From Tumebacillus algifaecis (lineage in GTDB: Bacteria; Bacillota; Bacilli; Tumebacillales; Tumebacillaceae): a stretch of DNA of 64,000 nt. The notes below the pieces were generated by a model. That model did no database searches. It was not told the DNA's origin and worked only from the letters and a program-made list of their open reading frames with translations. The translations under genes were made by a program, and so were the position numbers. The stretch is taken from assembly GCF_002243515.1 (NCBI RefSeq), contig NZ_CP022657.1, forward strand, positions 2,409,001-2,473,000, in the 5' to 3' direction. Shown piece by piece: positions 1 to 11,800 of the stretch (its first letter is position 1; every line of letters starts with the position of its first letter).

Positions 1-1
1 T

Positions 2-2800
2 GATCACGTTCTGCTGCTCAACATGCACCACATCATCTCCGATGGCTGGTCGATCTCGATCTTCACATCGGAGTTGACCGCGCTCTACCAAGCGGAGATC
101 GGCGGTGAAAAACCTGCACTTCAAGAGCTGCCGATTCAGTATGCAGACTTTGCGGTCTGGCAGAGAGAACAGTTGCAGGAAGCTGAGATGGAACGCCAGC
201 TGACCTACTGGAAAAAGCGTTTGAGCGGTCTGAATCCTTTAGAACTGCCAACCGACAGGGCGCGTCCAAGCGTTCAAAAGCAGAGCGGGGCGGTCGTACA
301 TTTCAACCTGTCGTCCGACCTTTCCAAGGGACTGCACGCGATCTCTCGGCGCTATGGGGTCACGCTGTACATGACGCTCTTAGCCGGATTCCAGGCACTT
401 CTCGCTCGCTATAGCGGGCAGGATGATATCAGTGTCGGCACGCCGATCGCCGGTCGGACCCATCAACAAACGGAAAGCTTGATCGGATTCTTTTTGAACA
501 CGCTGGTCATGCGAACCGAGTTTGACGACAGCCTGACGATTGCAGAATTGCTCGACCGCGTTCGAGAGGTCACATTGGGAGCCTATGCACACCAAGATCT
601 TCCGTTTGAACGGTTGGTTCAAGAGATCCAACCGGATCGTGACCTCAGCCGCACTCCGCTCTTCCAAACGATGTTCCTGTTGCAAAACATGCCGCGAGCG
701 GACATCGAATTGCCAGATCTCACCTTGCGCACCGTTCAGATGGACAGTGAGGTGGCAAAATTTGATCTGACCTTGACGATGGAAGAGCGGGACGACTCGA
801 TCTTTGGAGCGATGACGTACAGCACTGAGCTGTTTGATGAATCGACCGTTCTGCGCATGATCTCGCATCTGCAGATCTTGTTGCAGGAGATCGTGAACAA
901 CCAGGAACAGCCGATCAGCGAAATCGCATTGGTCAGCGAGGAAGATCGTCAACAGTTGCAAAGCGGATGGCGAGCGGAAGTGATCGACTACGGTCCAGAC
1001 CGCTGCCTGCACCAGCTGTTCGAGCACCAATCGAAACTCACCCCGGATGCTCCTGCCTTGATGTACCGAGGTGAGAGGATGACCTATCGGGAGCTAAACG
1101 CGCGCGCAAACTCGCTTGCTCACACACTTCAGCAGCAGGGAGTCGGGCCGGAGGTGATCGTCGGACTCTGCTTTGAGCGTTCGTTCGAAATGGTGATCGC
1201 GACGCTCGCCGTTCTGAAGGCGGGTGGTGCTTATCTGCCACTCGACCCGGCGTACCCACAAAGTCGCTTGGCATATATGCTTTCTGACGCGATACCGCTG
1301 TTGCTGCTCACACAGAGATCGCTCAAGGAGACGTTGCCACCATGCGATCAGAATGTATGGTGTTTGGATGACGCGCCGGAGCTCTGGTCCGGTCGAGAAG
1401 AAGACCTAGACTGTCAAGCATCGATCGACAATCTTGCGTACATCACCTATACATCCGGTTCTACCGGTCATCCAAAAGGTGTGCTTGCCGAGCATCGCGG
1501 CGCGGTCAATTACCTGCGTTACGTGCAAAAAACATACGGAATCAGCATCGAAGATCGCGTGTTACAGGTAGCCTCCTATTCGTTTGATGCGTCTGTGCGC
1601 GATCTGCTCGGACCGCTGCTTGCCGGAGCTTGTGTCGTGCTGACACCGAATGAAGATGCGAAGCATATGCCCGCATTGCTTCAACATATGAGCGACCATC
1701 AGATCACCTGTGTGTTGAGCGTCGTTCCAACCCTGCTTCAAGCATTGATCCAAGCAAAGCGTGAGTCGGATGCATCGACCGATTCACTGCGCTTGATCTT
1801 AGTCAGCGGGGAAGTATTATACGGATCTCTCGTGCGTCAAGCGTATCGATCATTTGGCCCGCAGGTTCAACTGGTCAACCAATACGGGCCCACCGAATGC
1901 ACGATGACATCGACCTATCAACTGCTCACGACAAAAGAGGCCGAGCGATCAACAATAGTAGCGGGACGACCGATTCCGAACAGCCAGCTCTATGTGTTGG
2001 ACAAGAGCATGCAACCTGTTCCGATCGGCGTAGTGGGGGAAGTGTACATCGGCGGGGAAGGGCTATCTCGAGGATATCTCAATCTGCCAGAGCAGACAGC
2101 AAGCGCGTTTCTTCCCAATCCGTTCGCATCAGCTGAGGGGGAGCGAATCTACAGAACGGGCGATCTCGGACGGCTGTTACCTGATGGAGCGCTTGAGTTT
2201 CTCGGCCGCAAGGACCAACAGGTCAAATTGCGAGGTCAGCGGGTCGAACTCGGGGAGATCCAAACGTCCTTGCTCGACCACCCGCAAGTCCGAGATGCTG
2301 CCGTCCTGTTGCGGGAGTCACAGCTGGTCGCCTATCTGGTCGTCGATCCGGATCATCCGTTCGAAAGCGGTTCGATCAGACGCTTTTTGCAGCAAAAGCT
2401 TCCAGACAGTATCATTCCGTCCGCTTTTCTTCCGCTTGATGCGCTTCCGCTGACCTCAACAGGGAAACTGGATCGCCGAGCGCTGCCCGAATGGAAAGAA
2501 GTGCTGGAAGAGCAAACTCGGGAAATGATCGATCCGCGGAGTCCATTCGAAGAGATTGTGGCCGATATTTGGAAAGAAGTGCTTGGGCTGGAGAGGATCA
2601 GCATGAGCGATGATTTCTTCGAACTTGGCGGGCATTCACTGCTTGCAACTCGAGTCGTAACACGCATTGAAGAGGCGCTAGACATTCGTCTTCCGCTCAA
2701 GCGGCTCTTTGAAAAAACGACAGCTGAAGCTTTGGCAAACGTCATCGAGGACCTTTTGTTCTCCGAGATCGAATCGGCAGACGATGATGACGAATTTTAG
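2..2800 (+). CDS. NRPS, 3' part: (C)-A-T module, truncated by window start
   Basis: The reading frame is open from base 2, so the true start lies upstream. The visible protein begins inside a condensation domain just before the catalytic HHIISDGWS motif (near base 29). An adenylation domain follows (YTSGSTGHPKG near 1447, YGPTE near 1885, GKLDRRALP near 2464), then a thiolation domain with the phosphopantetheine serine in LGGHSLLATR (near 2625). Read by eye against GrsA, the ten specificity residues are D-A-R-S-L-S-Q-M-T-K, which I cannot assign to a substrate. The protein ends in an acidic tail (ESADDDDEF) of the kind often used for docking to the next synthetase. The next NRPS begins 29 bp downstream on the same strand, so the two are co-transcribed. 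There is no epimerase or thioesterase here; release happens on the next protein. Confidence 0.95.
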   Translation, partial: DHVLLLNMHHIISDGWSISIFTSELTALYQAEIGGEKPALQELPIQYADFAVWQREQLQEAEMERQLTYWKKRLSGLNPLELPTDRARPSVQKQSGAVVHFNLSSDLSKGLHAISRRYGVTLYMTLLAGFQALLARYSGQDDISVGTPIAGRTHQQTESLIGFFLNTLVMRTEFDDSLTIAELLDRVREVTLGAYAHQDLPFERLVQEIQPDRDLSRTPLFQTMFLLQNMPRADIELPDLTLRTVQMDSEVAKFDLTLTMEERDDSIFGAMTYSTELFDESTVLRMISHLQILLQEIVNNQEQPISEIALVSEEDRQQLQSGWRAEVIDYGPDRCLHQLFEHQSKLTPDAPALMYRGERMTYRELNARANSLAHTLQQQGVGPEVIVGLCFERSFEMVIATLAVLKAGGAYLPLDPAYPQSRLAYMLSDAIPLLLLTQRSLKETLPPCDQNVWCLDDAPELWSGREEDLDCQASIDNLAYITYTSGSTGHPKGVLAEHRGAVNYLRYVQKTYGISIEDRVLQVASYSFDASVRDLLGPLLAGACVVLTPNEDAKHMPALLQHMSDHQITCVLSVVPTLLQALIQAKRESDASTDSLRLILVSGEVLYGSLVRQAYRSFGPQVQLVNQYGPTECTMTSTYQLLTTKEAERSTIVAGRPIPNSQLYVLDKSMQPVPIGVVGEVYIGGEGLSRGYLNLPEQTASAFLPNPFASAEGERIYRTGDLGRLLPDGALEFLGRKDQQVKLRGQRVELGEIQTSLLDHPQVRDAAVLLRESQLVAYLVVDPDHPFESGSIRRFLQQKLPDSIIPSAFLPLDALPLTSTGKLDRRALPEWKEVLEEQTREMIDPRSPFEEIVADIWKEVLGLERISMSDDFFELGGHSLLATRVVTRIEEALDIRLPLKRLFEKTTAEALANVIEDLLFSEIESADDDDEF

Positions 2801-2829
2801 TTAGTTTGCCGTGCACTGGAGGAATGTAG

Positions 2830-5800
2830 ATGAAGAAATCTATCTCGTACGAAGATCGACTTGCCAAATTATCACCCGCACAGCGCGCGATGATGGAAAA
2901 AAGATTGGCGCGCAGATCCGAATCGGAGCCGATCGAAACCCGCATCCCGAAACGCGCAGAAAAGATGTACGCACCGTTGTCATTTGCCCAGCAACGGCTC
3001 TGGTTGCTCGATCGGCTTCTCCCAGACGGTTCTGTGTACAACATGCCGTTCGCAGTTCGTTTGACAGGACGCCTTGATCGGGCAGCGCTCCAACAGGCGC
3101 TTGTGCAGATCATCGCTCGACATGAATCGCTGCGCACTTCCTTCATCGAACGAGATGGTGAGCCGATGCAGATGATCAGCGAACAGATCGGACTGGATCT
3201 CTCAAGCGTCGATCTATCTGCACTCTCAGCAGCAGAACAGGAGCGCGCAGTTCAAATGCAGGTAAAAGAGTCTGCCAGCAAGAGATTTGATCTGCGCAGT
3301 GGCAGACCGATACGCTGTACACTGCTTTCCATCGGAGAGGAGGAGCATATTTTGCTCCTCGCTCTTCATCACATCGTCGGCGATGCTTGGTCGATCAGCA
3401 TCTTGATCAAAGAGTTTTCTCAACTCTATGAGGCCTTCTCCTCCGATCAAAGCTCACCGCTCGCCGAGTTACCTGTACAGTATGGAGATTATGCTGCGTG
3501 GCAACGCGCAAACGCAAACGGGGAAGAATGGCAGGGTCAGCTCGCCTATTGGATCGACCGTCTCGCTGACAGGTTGCCTGTGCTGGATCTTCCTGCTGAC
3601 AGACCCCGTCCGGCCATTCAGAGCTATCGCGGAGCAAAGGAGCGCTTTCACCTTGCTTCCGAGCTGACGCAACAGCTTCGAGCTTTCAATCAAAAGTCGG
3701 GGCTGACGATGTTCATGACGTTACTCGCAAGTTTTTTCACCTTTCTGCACCGCTATAGCGGTGCAGAAGACCTAGCAGTCGGAACGCCGATCGCCGGGCG
3801 GCGAGCGCGGGAGACGGAAGACTTGATCGGTTTTTTTGTGAACACGCTCGTCATGCGGCAAAAAGTGTTGCCGCGCATGACGTTTGAACAGCTCGCTCGC
3901 GAAGTGTATGCGCTGGCGATCGATGCGTTCGCAAACCAAGACATTCCGTTCGATCTGCTCGTCCAACAGCTGCAACCGGAGCGCGACTTGAGCCGCTCTC
4001 CGCTCGTGCAGGTGATGTTTACCTTGCAAAACGCTCCTGTCAGCAACATCGAATTGTCAGGGCTGGTCTTGACTCCTGTCGAACAGGAACTCGAAAGCGC
4101 CAAATTCGATCTTACGCTGTCCGTTGTGGAAGGGGAGCAGGATCTGGTCTGCACGTTTGAGTACAATACCGACTTGTGGGATCGCGCGACGATCTTGCGG
4201 ATGATTTCTCAGTTTCAAAACTTGCTGACAGACATCCTCACAGATCCGTTGCGACCGATTGAGCATCTTGAGGTGCTCACAAAGCAGGAGCGTTACACGC
4301 TCCTTCAGGAGTGGAACAACACGGAGTGTGAGTTCCCTCAAGCACCGTTGCCTGTGCAATTTGACGAACTGGCGGCCCTATATCCTGATCGCATCGCAGT
4401 CTCGACCGATGAGGAAAGCGTGACCTATCGTGAACTGCAAGCTCGGGCAAACCGGGTCGCGCATCAACTCCTCGCTGACGGAGTCGGACCCGGTCAGATC
4501 GTCGGGATCCTGCTCAAGCGAAGCATCGAGGGCATAGTTGCGATTCTTGGCGTGTTAAAAGCGGGCGCTGCCTATCTGCCGCTCGACCCAGACTACCCAA
4601 AGGATCGGCTCAATTATATGTTGCAAGACAGCAGCGTGAAGCGATTGATCACAGATCGCCTCCAACCGGGCATTCCTTCTCATCTGTTCGACCATGTGAC
4701 CTATCTGGACCAGATTCAGTTGCAAACACCTTGCGATTCTCCGGTCGTCTCAGCTTCATTAGATGATCTCGCCTACGTGATCTACACATCAGGTTCGAGC
4801 GGACAACCGAAAGGAACGTTGCTTCGACAGGTCGGGGTTTCCAACCTAGCCGCGTGGAAGCGGACAGAATTTAACTATTCGGAGCAGGAGATCATCTTGC
4901 AGTTTTCCTCGTTCAGCTTTGACGCTTCGGTCGAGGAGATTTTCTGTACGCTGCTTTGTGGGGCGCATCTGCATCTCCTCTCCGACGAGGCACGAATTTC
5001 TGCGGAGGAGTTTGCAAAGTCGGTCGAGCGAACGAAAGCGACCGCCGTCACCGTGCCAACCGCTTTTTTCCGTCTGCTCGCAGAGTCTTTCTCGAACGAA
5101 TGGCAGTACAAGCTGCACTCGTTGCAAAAAATATTTGTGGCAGGGGAAGCGTTGGCTGGTCACGCGGTAGACAGCTGGCAGCAGCGTATGGGCACGCGCA
5201 TCGAAATAATCAATGCGTACGGCCCAACAGAAAGCACCGTCTGCGCGACTGCGTACCGCATTCCAGATCGGTGGCAAAAAGGATCTGCGCCCGTTCCGAT
5301 CGGTAAAGCGCTTCCGAATGTGAAGACGTACATCCTCGGAGCAAACGGTCAACCCTGCCCGATCGGTGTTCCAGGCGAGCTTCATCTCGCGAGCTGCGGG
5401 CTTACCGTCGGATATCTCGATCAGCCTGCACTCACGCAGCAGGTCCTTTTGCCAAATCGATACACAGATCTTTATGGAGGAACGCTTTACAAGACGGGAG
5501 ACCTTGCTCGCTACTTGCCAGATGGAAGGATCGAATATCTCGGACGGGTCGACAAGCAGATCAAAGTGCGCGGATTTCGCATCGAACCGGGGGAGATCGA
5601 AGCTGTCCTTGCCTCACATCCCGATGTTCGAGAAGCGGTCGTAGTCCTCAAAGAGGTGTCGGGTGAAAAATGTGTCATCGCCTACTTGGTGACATTCGAG
5701 AACAAGGATTGGCGCGAATGGCTCCTCGCGAAAGTGCCCGATTATCTGGTGCCTTCCTTCTTTGTCGAACTTCAGGAATTGCCGCTCACCGCAAACGGGA

Positions 5801-8800
5801 AAGTGGATGAGAAAGCGCTCCCGATGCCAGAATCGAAAAGCGATCGCCATCGGAGAAGCGAAACGAATCGACCGTTGGAAGAGTTGATCGCCGGGGTATT
5901 TGCTCACGTATTGCAGCGAGAACATGTCTCGCCAGATGACAATTTCTTCTCACTCGGAGGCCACTCTTTGCTGGCAACACAAGTTATCACTCGCTTAAAT
6001 GAGCTGTTTCGCGCCGACTTTCCGCTGCGATTGCTCTTCGAATTCCCGACGGTCTCTCGATTGGCAGAAAAAATTGATCGCTTGCAGCAGACTGGTCTGC
6101 AAGCGCAAACCCTTGCGATCACCCCCGTTTCCCGCGAAGAAGCGCTGCCGCTTTCCTTCGCCCAACAGCGGATGTGGATGCTCGACCAACTGCTTTCCGA
6201 TCGCACTGTCTACTCGATCCCGATCGCGGTTCGACTGCAAGGGGATCTACGAGCGGACGCAGTTGAACAAGCGCTTAACAAATTGATCGCGCGTCATGAA
6301 GCGCTCCGCACCACTTTTTCTGAACGGGCGGGGGAGCCGGTACAAAGGATCGAACCCTTTCAACCGCGAGAACTTCCGCTGCTCGATCTGAGTGAATGCT
6401 CGCCAGGACAGCGGGAGGAAGAGGTCAGACGCCTGATGCAAGGGGAAGCCTCACAGCCGTTCGATCTGCAGACAGGTCCACTGTTTCGCAGCCGATTGCT
6501 GAAGCTCGAAGAGCAGGAGCATGTCCTGCTACTCAACATGCATCACATCATTTCTGACGCTTGGTCGATGAACGTTTTCGTCAAAGAATTCACTTCGTTC
6601 TACGCAGACTGTCGCGAGGGGAATGCAGCATCGATTCCAGACCTGCCGATTCAGTACGCAGATTATGCGACACATCAACGCCGCATGCTCCAAGGCGAGA
6701 TGATGGAGCAACAGTTGAATTACTGGCGGAATCATCTCTGTGGAGAGTTACCCCTCTTGCAACTCCCGACAGATCGGCCGCGCCCGCCTGTACAAACACA
6801 CGAGGGAGGCGCTGTGCGATTCGAGCTCGACGCAGAGCTGACCGAACGATTGCTCACACTCAGCCGTCATTGCGGTGCAACTTTGTTTATGACATTGCTC
6901 GGCGGGTTTCAAAGTTTGCTCGCTCGCTACAGCGGTCAAACGGACATCATCGTGGGGACACCGATCGCCGGAAGACGTCAGCAAGAGACCGAAGGGCTGA
7001 TCGGCTGTTTCGTGAACACTTTGGTCATGCGAACAGACCTCGCAAACGATCCGTCGTTTGCGGAGACGATCGGTCGCGTGCGGGAAGTCGCCCTCGGCGC
7101 CTATGCTCATCAGGATGTGCCGTTCGAAAGGCTGGTTGAAGAGTTCCATCCCGAACGAGATCGCAGCCGTTCTCCGATCTTTCAGGTGATGTTTTCGCTC
7201 CAAAACACGCCCGCATCTGATGTCCATCTGTCCGATCTGACGTTGAGTGTCCTGCCGGCGGAGGAGAGAAGTGCCAAGTTCGACCTCACGCTCGCGATGA
7301 CACAGCTGCCGAGCGGACTTGCTGGGTCGATCGAATACAGCACCGACCTCTTCGACCGCGCTACCATCTCGCGGATGATCGCCCACTTCGAAAACCTGTT
7401 GCGCTCGGCTGCTCATGACGCTGGCCAAAGACTGTCGGAGCTGAGCCTGCTGTCTGAACAAGAGCGTCATCAACTGATCTGCGAGTGGAACCAAACTGAT
7501 GTGGACTATCCACAGGATGTGTGCCTGCATCAGCTGATCGAAGAGCGAGTCCGAAAGACTCCGGCTGCAACCGCGCTCGTCTTTGGCGATCAGACCCTAA
7601 ACTTTTCTGCATTGAACGATGCTGCAAATCGCCTCGCGATTCGTCTGCGTCAGGAAGGTGTGGGACCGAACCTGTTCGTCGGAATCTGCATGGATCGCTC
7701 CGATCAGATGATCATCGCAATGCTTGCCATCCTCAAAGCGGGAGGGGCATATGTGCCGCTCGATCCGACATATCCGCAAGAGCGCCTCGCGTTTATGATC
7801 GAGGATTCGAAGCCAGTTCTGATCGTCGCCCAATCACGATTTTCCCACCTGTTCACATCGTGTGCGGCGACCGTTCTTTACATCGACCAGGAGCAGACGC
7901 TCTCTTCGCCAGAACCTGCGGAGCGCATCGCGGTCGCCGTTTCATCAGACTTGCCTGCCTATATGATCTATACTTCTGGATCCACCGGAAAGCCGAAAGG
8001 TGTGATGATCTCACATCGTTCGATCGTCAACCAGCTGTTATGGCTGATCGATACGTACAACTTTGCGGCAGAAGATCGCATCCTGTTGAAAACACCAACT
8101 TCGTTCGACGCGTCCGTCTGGGAGATTTTCGCACCTCTCGCCTCCGGTGCTCAGCTGATCATCGCACCAGATTGGCAGCAGGACGTTCAATTGCTGTCAG
8201 CTGCGATCACGCGCCATGCGGTGACCGTTTTGCAAGTCGTGCCCTCTTTGCTTCGGACTTTGCTTGAACAGGAGATGCTTCCTGTCACCGGCATTCGACA
8301 TGTGTTCTGCGGCGGTGAAACTTTGCCCAAAGAGGTCGCAGAACAGTTTTTCGACCGATGCGAGGCCAAGCTGCACAATCTCTACGGTCCGACGGAGACA
8401 ACGATCAACGCGATCGCTTGGGAGTGTGAACGACAGAGTGAAAGCACGATCGTACCGATCGGCCGACCTGTAGCCAACACCCGCGTGTATCTGTTCGATC
8501 AGCATCAACAACCTGTGCCGATCGGCGTTGCTGGAGAGTTGTATATCGGAGGGCGTGGAGTGGGGATCGGATACTTCAATCGCCCGGAGCAAAATGAGCG
8601 ATCTTTTCTGCCCGACCCTTTCTCATCTCATGCTCAGGATCTTCTGTACAGGACGGGAGATCTTGCTCGCTATCGACCAGATGGCACCCTCGAATCGCTG
8701 GGTCGCCTCGATCATCAGGTGAAAATTCGAGGATTCCGCATCGAGCTCGATGAGATTCGAGAAACGTGCTTGCAGCACCCTTTGCTCAGCGATGCGCTCG

Positions 8801-11800
8801 TGCTGGCCAAAGATTATGAAGGTGGAGATAAGCGCTTGATCGCTTATTATGTTCCGCAGGAAGGGAGCCTGCTCAAAGCTGAAGATGTGCGCCAACATCT
8901 GGCTGACAGCTTGCCCGCGTACATGGTTCCATCCCGCTATATTCGGATGGAGCGAATGCCGCTCCTACCAAACGGAAAGATCGATCGAAACGCTCTGCCT
9001 ACACCCGATCAGCTTGCGGGGGAGCGAGACAGCTTCGTACCGCCAAGAACGCCGACCGAAGAGCTGATCGCCGGAATCTGGCAAGAGTTGTTAGCCTTAG
9101 AGCAGGTGAGCGTGCACGACGATTTCTTCTTGCTCGGCGGTCACTCGCTGCTCGCGACACAGGCGCTTCTCAGAATGAATGATGCATTTGGCGTCAATCT
9201 CAAATTGCGGGTTCTCTTCGATCATCCGACGATCTTTGCGCTGTCCAAACGGGTCGAAGAGATGCGACATAGAGAACAGGGGAGCGGTGAGCAAAGCATC
9301 GTCCCGTCGTCGCACGACCAGCCGATTCCGCTTTCGTTCGCACAGCAGAGGCTTTGGGTGTTGGAACAGTTTCTGCCAGACACCGCCCTGTATAACACGC
9401 CCTATGCGCTGCGTCTGCGTGGCAATCTGAACACATCCGCCATGGAGTGGAGTTTCGACAAGATCATCGAACGTCATCAAGTGTTGCGAACCACATTTGT
9501 TGAAACGGAAGGAAGCGTGTACCAGTCGGTTGCCAGCAGGATTGAATTGCCGTTTTCAAAAGTGGATCTGCGCGACGTCGACCATCCGAACCGGGAAGCG
9601 AAGATGAACGAGCGGGTTCGAGCTGCGATCGAACAGCCATTCGACCTGCAGCGAGGCCCGTTGATCCGGGTGCTCCTGCTCCAGTTGGAGCAAGACGAAC
9701 ATCTGCTGGTGGTGAACATGCATCATATCGTGTCTGACGGTTGGTCGATGAAAATATTGCTGGAAGAGTTTGTCGCTTTTTATCGGGCATTCATTGAGAA
9801 CGAGCAACCTTCGCTCGCCGAATTGCCGATTCAGTATGCCGACTATGCACAGTGGCAGCGAGATCGAATGCAGGGGGAGCATCTGGAAGCGCAATTGTCC
9901 TATTGGCGAGAACAGCTCCGTGGTGAGCTACCCGTTTTGCAGCTGCCGACCGACCGCCCACGACCACCTCAGCAGACATTTAGTGGGGCATCGAAGAGCT
10001 TTGCCGTCCCTCGTGCAACGCTTGAGGCACTGCGCAAACTGTCGCATCAGCGCAGCGCCACTCTATTCATGACTCTGCTCGCCACGTACAAGACGCTCTT
10101 GTATCGTTACTCCGGGCAAGAAGACATCTGCGTCGGAACTCCGGTGGCCGGCCGCTCGCGACAGGAAGCAGAACACCTGATCGGTATTTTTATCAACACG
10201 CTGGTGTTGCGCACCCACGTGTCAGGCGATTTGACCTTTGAGGAATTGTTGCACCGCGTGCGAGAGACGGCACTGTCCGCCTACATGCACCAAGATGTGT
10301 CGTTCGAACGGCTTGTCGAGGAGTTGCAACCAGAGCGCGACATGAGCCGATCTCCGTTGTTCCAGACGATGTTCGTTTTCCAAAACACGCCCGACGCGGA
10401 AGTTGAACTGCCGGGAATCATCGCTCAGCCGCATCCGTTTGATCACGCCGTGGCCAAGTTTGACCTAACGTTCGCCATCGGTGAGCATGAACAAGGGCTG
10501 TCCGGAATGATCGAATACAACACCGACCTATTTGATGAAGCCACGATCGACCGGATGATCGGCCATTTTCAGACCCTGCTCCATCAAATTGCCGAACAAC
10601 CGGCTCAACGTCTCCCTCAACTGCCGATGCTTCTCGAAGCGGAGCGGAACCAACTGCTCATCGAATGGAACGACACGCAGATCGAATTTCCTCGCGATCG
10701 AACGATTCATGAGCTGTTTGATGAACGGGTCGCCTTGCATCCGAATCGGATTGCCGTCTCTGATCGAGAGGGACGTCTCACCTACCAGGAGCTTCAACAG
10801 CAGTCCGACCGCTTGGCACACTGGCTGAGCGACCACGGTGCAAAAGCGAATCAAATCGTGGGCATGATGATGAACCGAAGCAGACATGCACTGGTCGCCA
10901 TCCTCGGCATCTTAAAGTCGGGTGCTGCCTACTTGCCGATCGACCCGGAGTATCCGCAAGAGCGGATCGCCTACCTGCTTGAAGACAGCGGGGCTCGTCT
11001 GATCGTCACGGAACAGGCCCTGCTCGACAAGATCGGGGATACAAATAAAACGCTGTTGTGCGTCGAGGACACTCCTGCTCAGCCGCTCACTCGATTGGAG
11101 CCAGGTTGTACCGCCGAAGATCTAGCCTATGTCATCTACACATCCGGCTCGACAGGGCGACCGAAAGGCACGCTGATCCGCCATATCGGCGTTGTCAACC
11201 TCGCACAATTTAAAGGAAGAGAGTTTGCTTACTCGGATGAAACGGTGTTGCAGTTCTGCTCTTTCAGTTTCGATTCTTCCGTCTGGGACACACTTTGCGA
11301 TTTGCTTAACGGGGTTCACGTTCGCATCTTAGCTGGAGAGGAGCGCCATTCCATTCAAGAGTTTGCGAACGTCGTAGCGGAGACAAAGGCGACGATGACG
11401 GCGCTTCCCGCCTCATTTTTCCACCAGTTGGGCAATTTCTTGAGCGCAGAAGACGCTGCGAAGTTTGCCACGCTCAAGCGCGTCTTCGTGACCGGTGAAG
11501 CGTTGACCGGTGAAGCTGCGAGAGCTTGGCAACGTCACTTTGGCGATCAGATTGAGATCATCAACGGCTATGGGCCGACCGAAGCGACGATCGGTGCCAC
11601 GACGCACCGCGTGCGCGCGCTGATTCCTGCGGATCAGATCTCCATCCCGATCGGGCGACCGATGCCCAACATCGAAGTTTTCATTCTCACAGCTGCTCAG
11701 GAGCTCTGTCCGATCAATATCATAGGGGAAATCTATATCAGCAGCGTTGGGCTCGCTACCGGATATCACAACTTGCCAGAGAAGACGGCAGAAGTCTTCC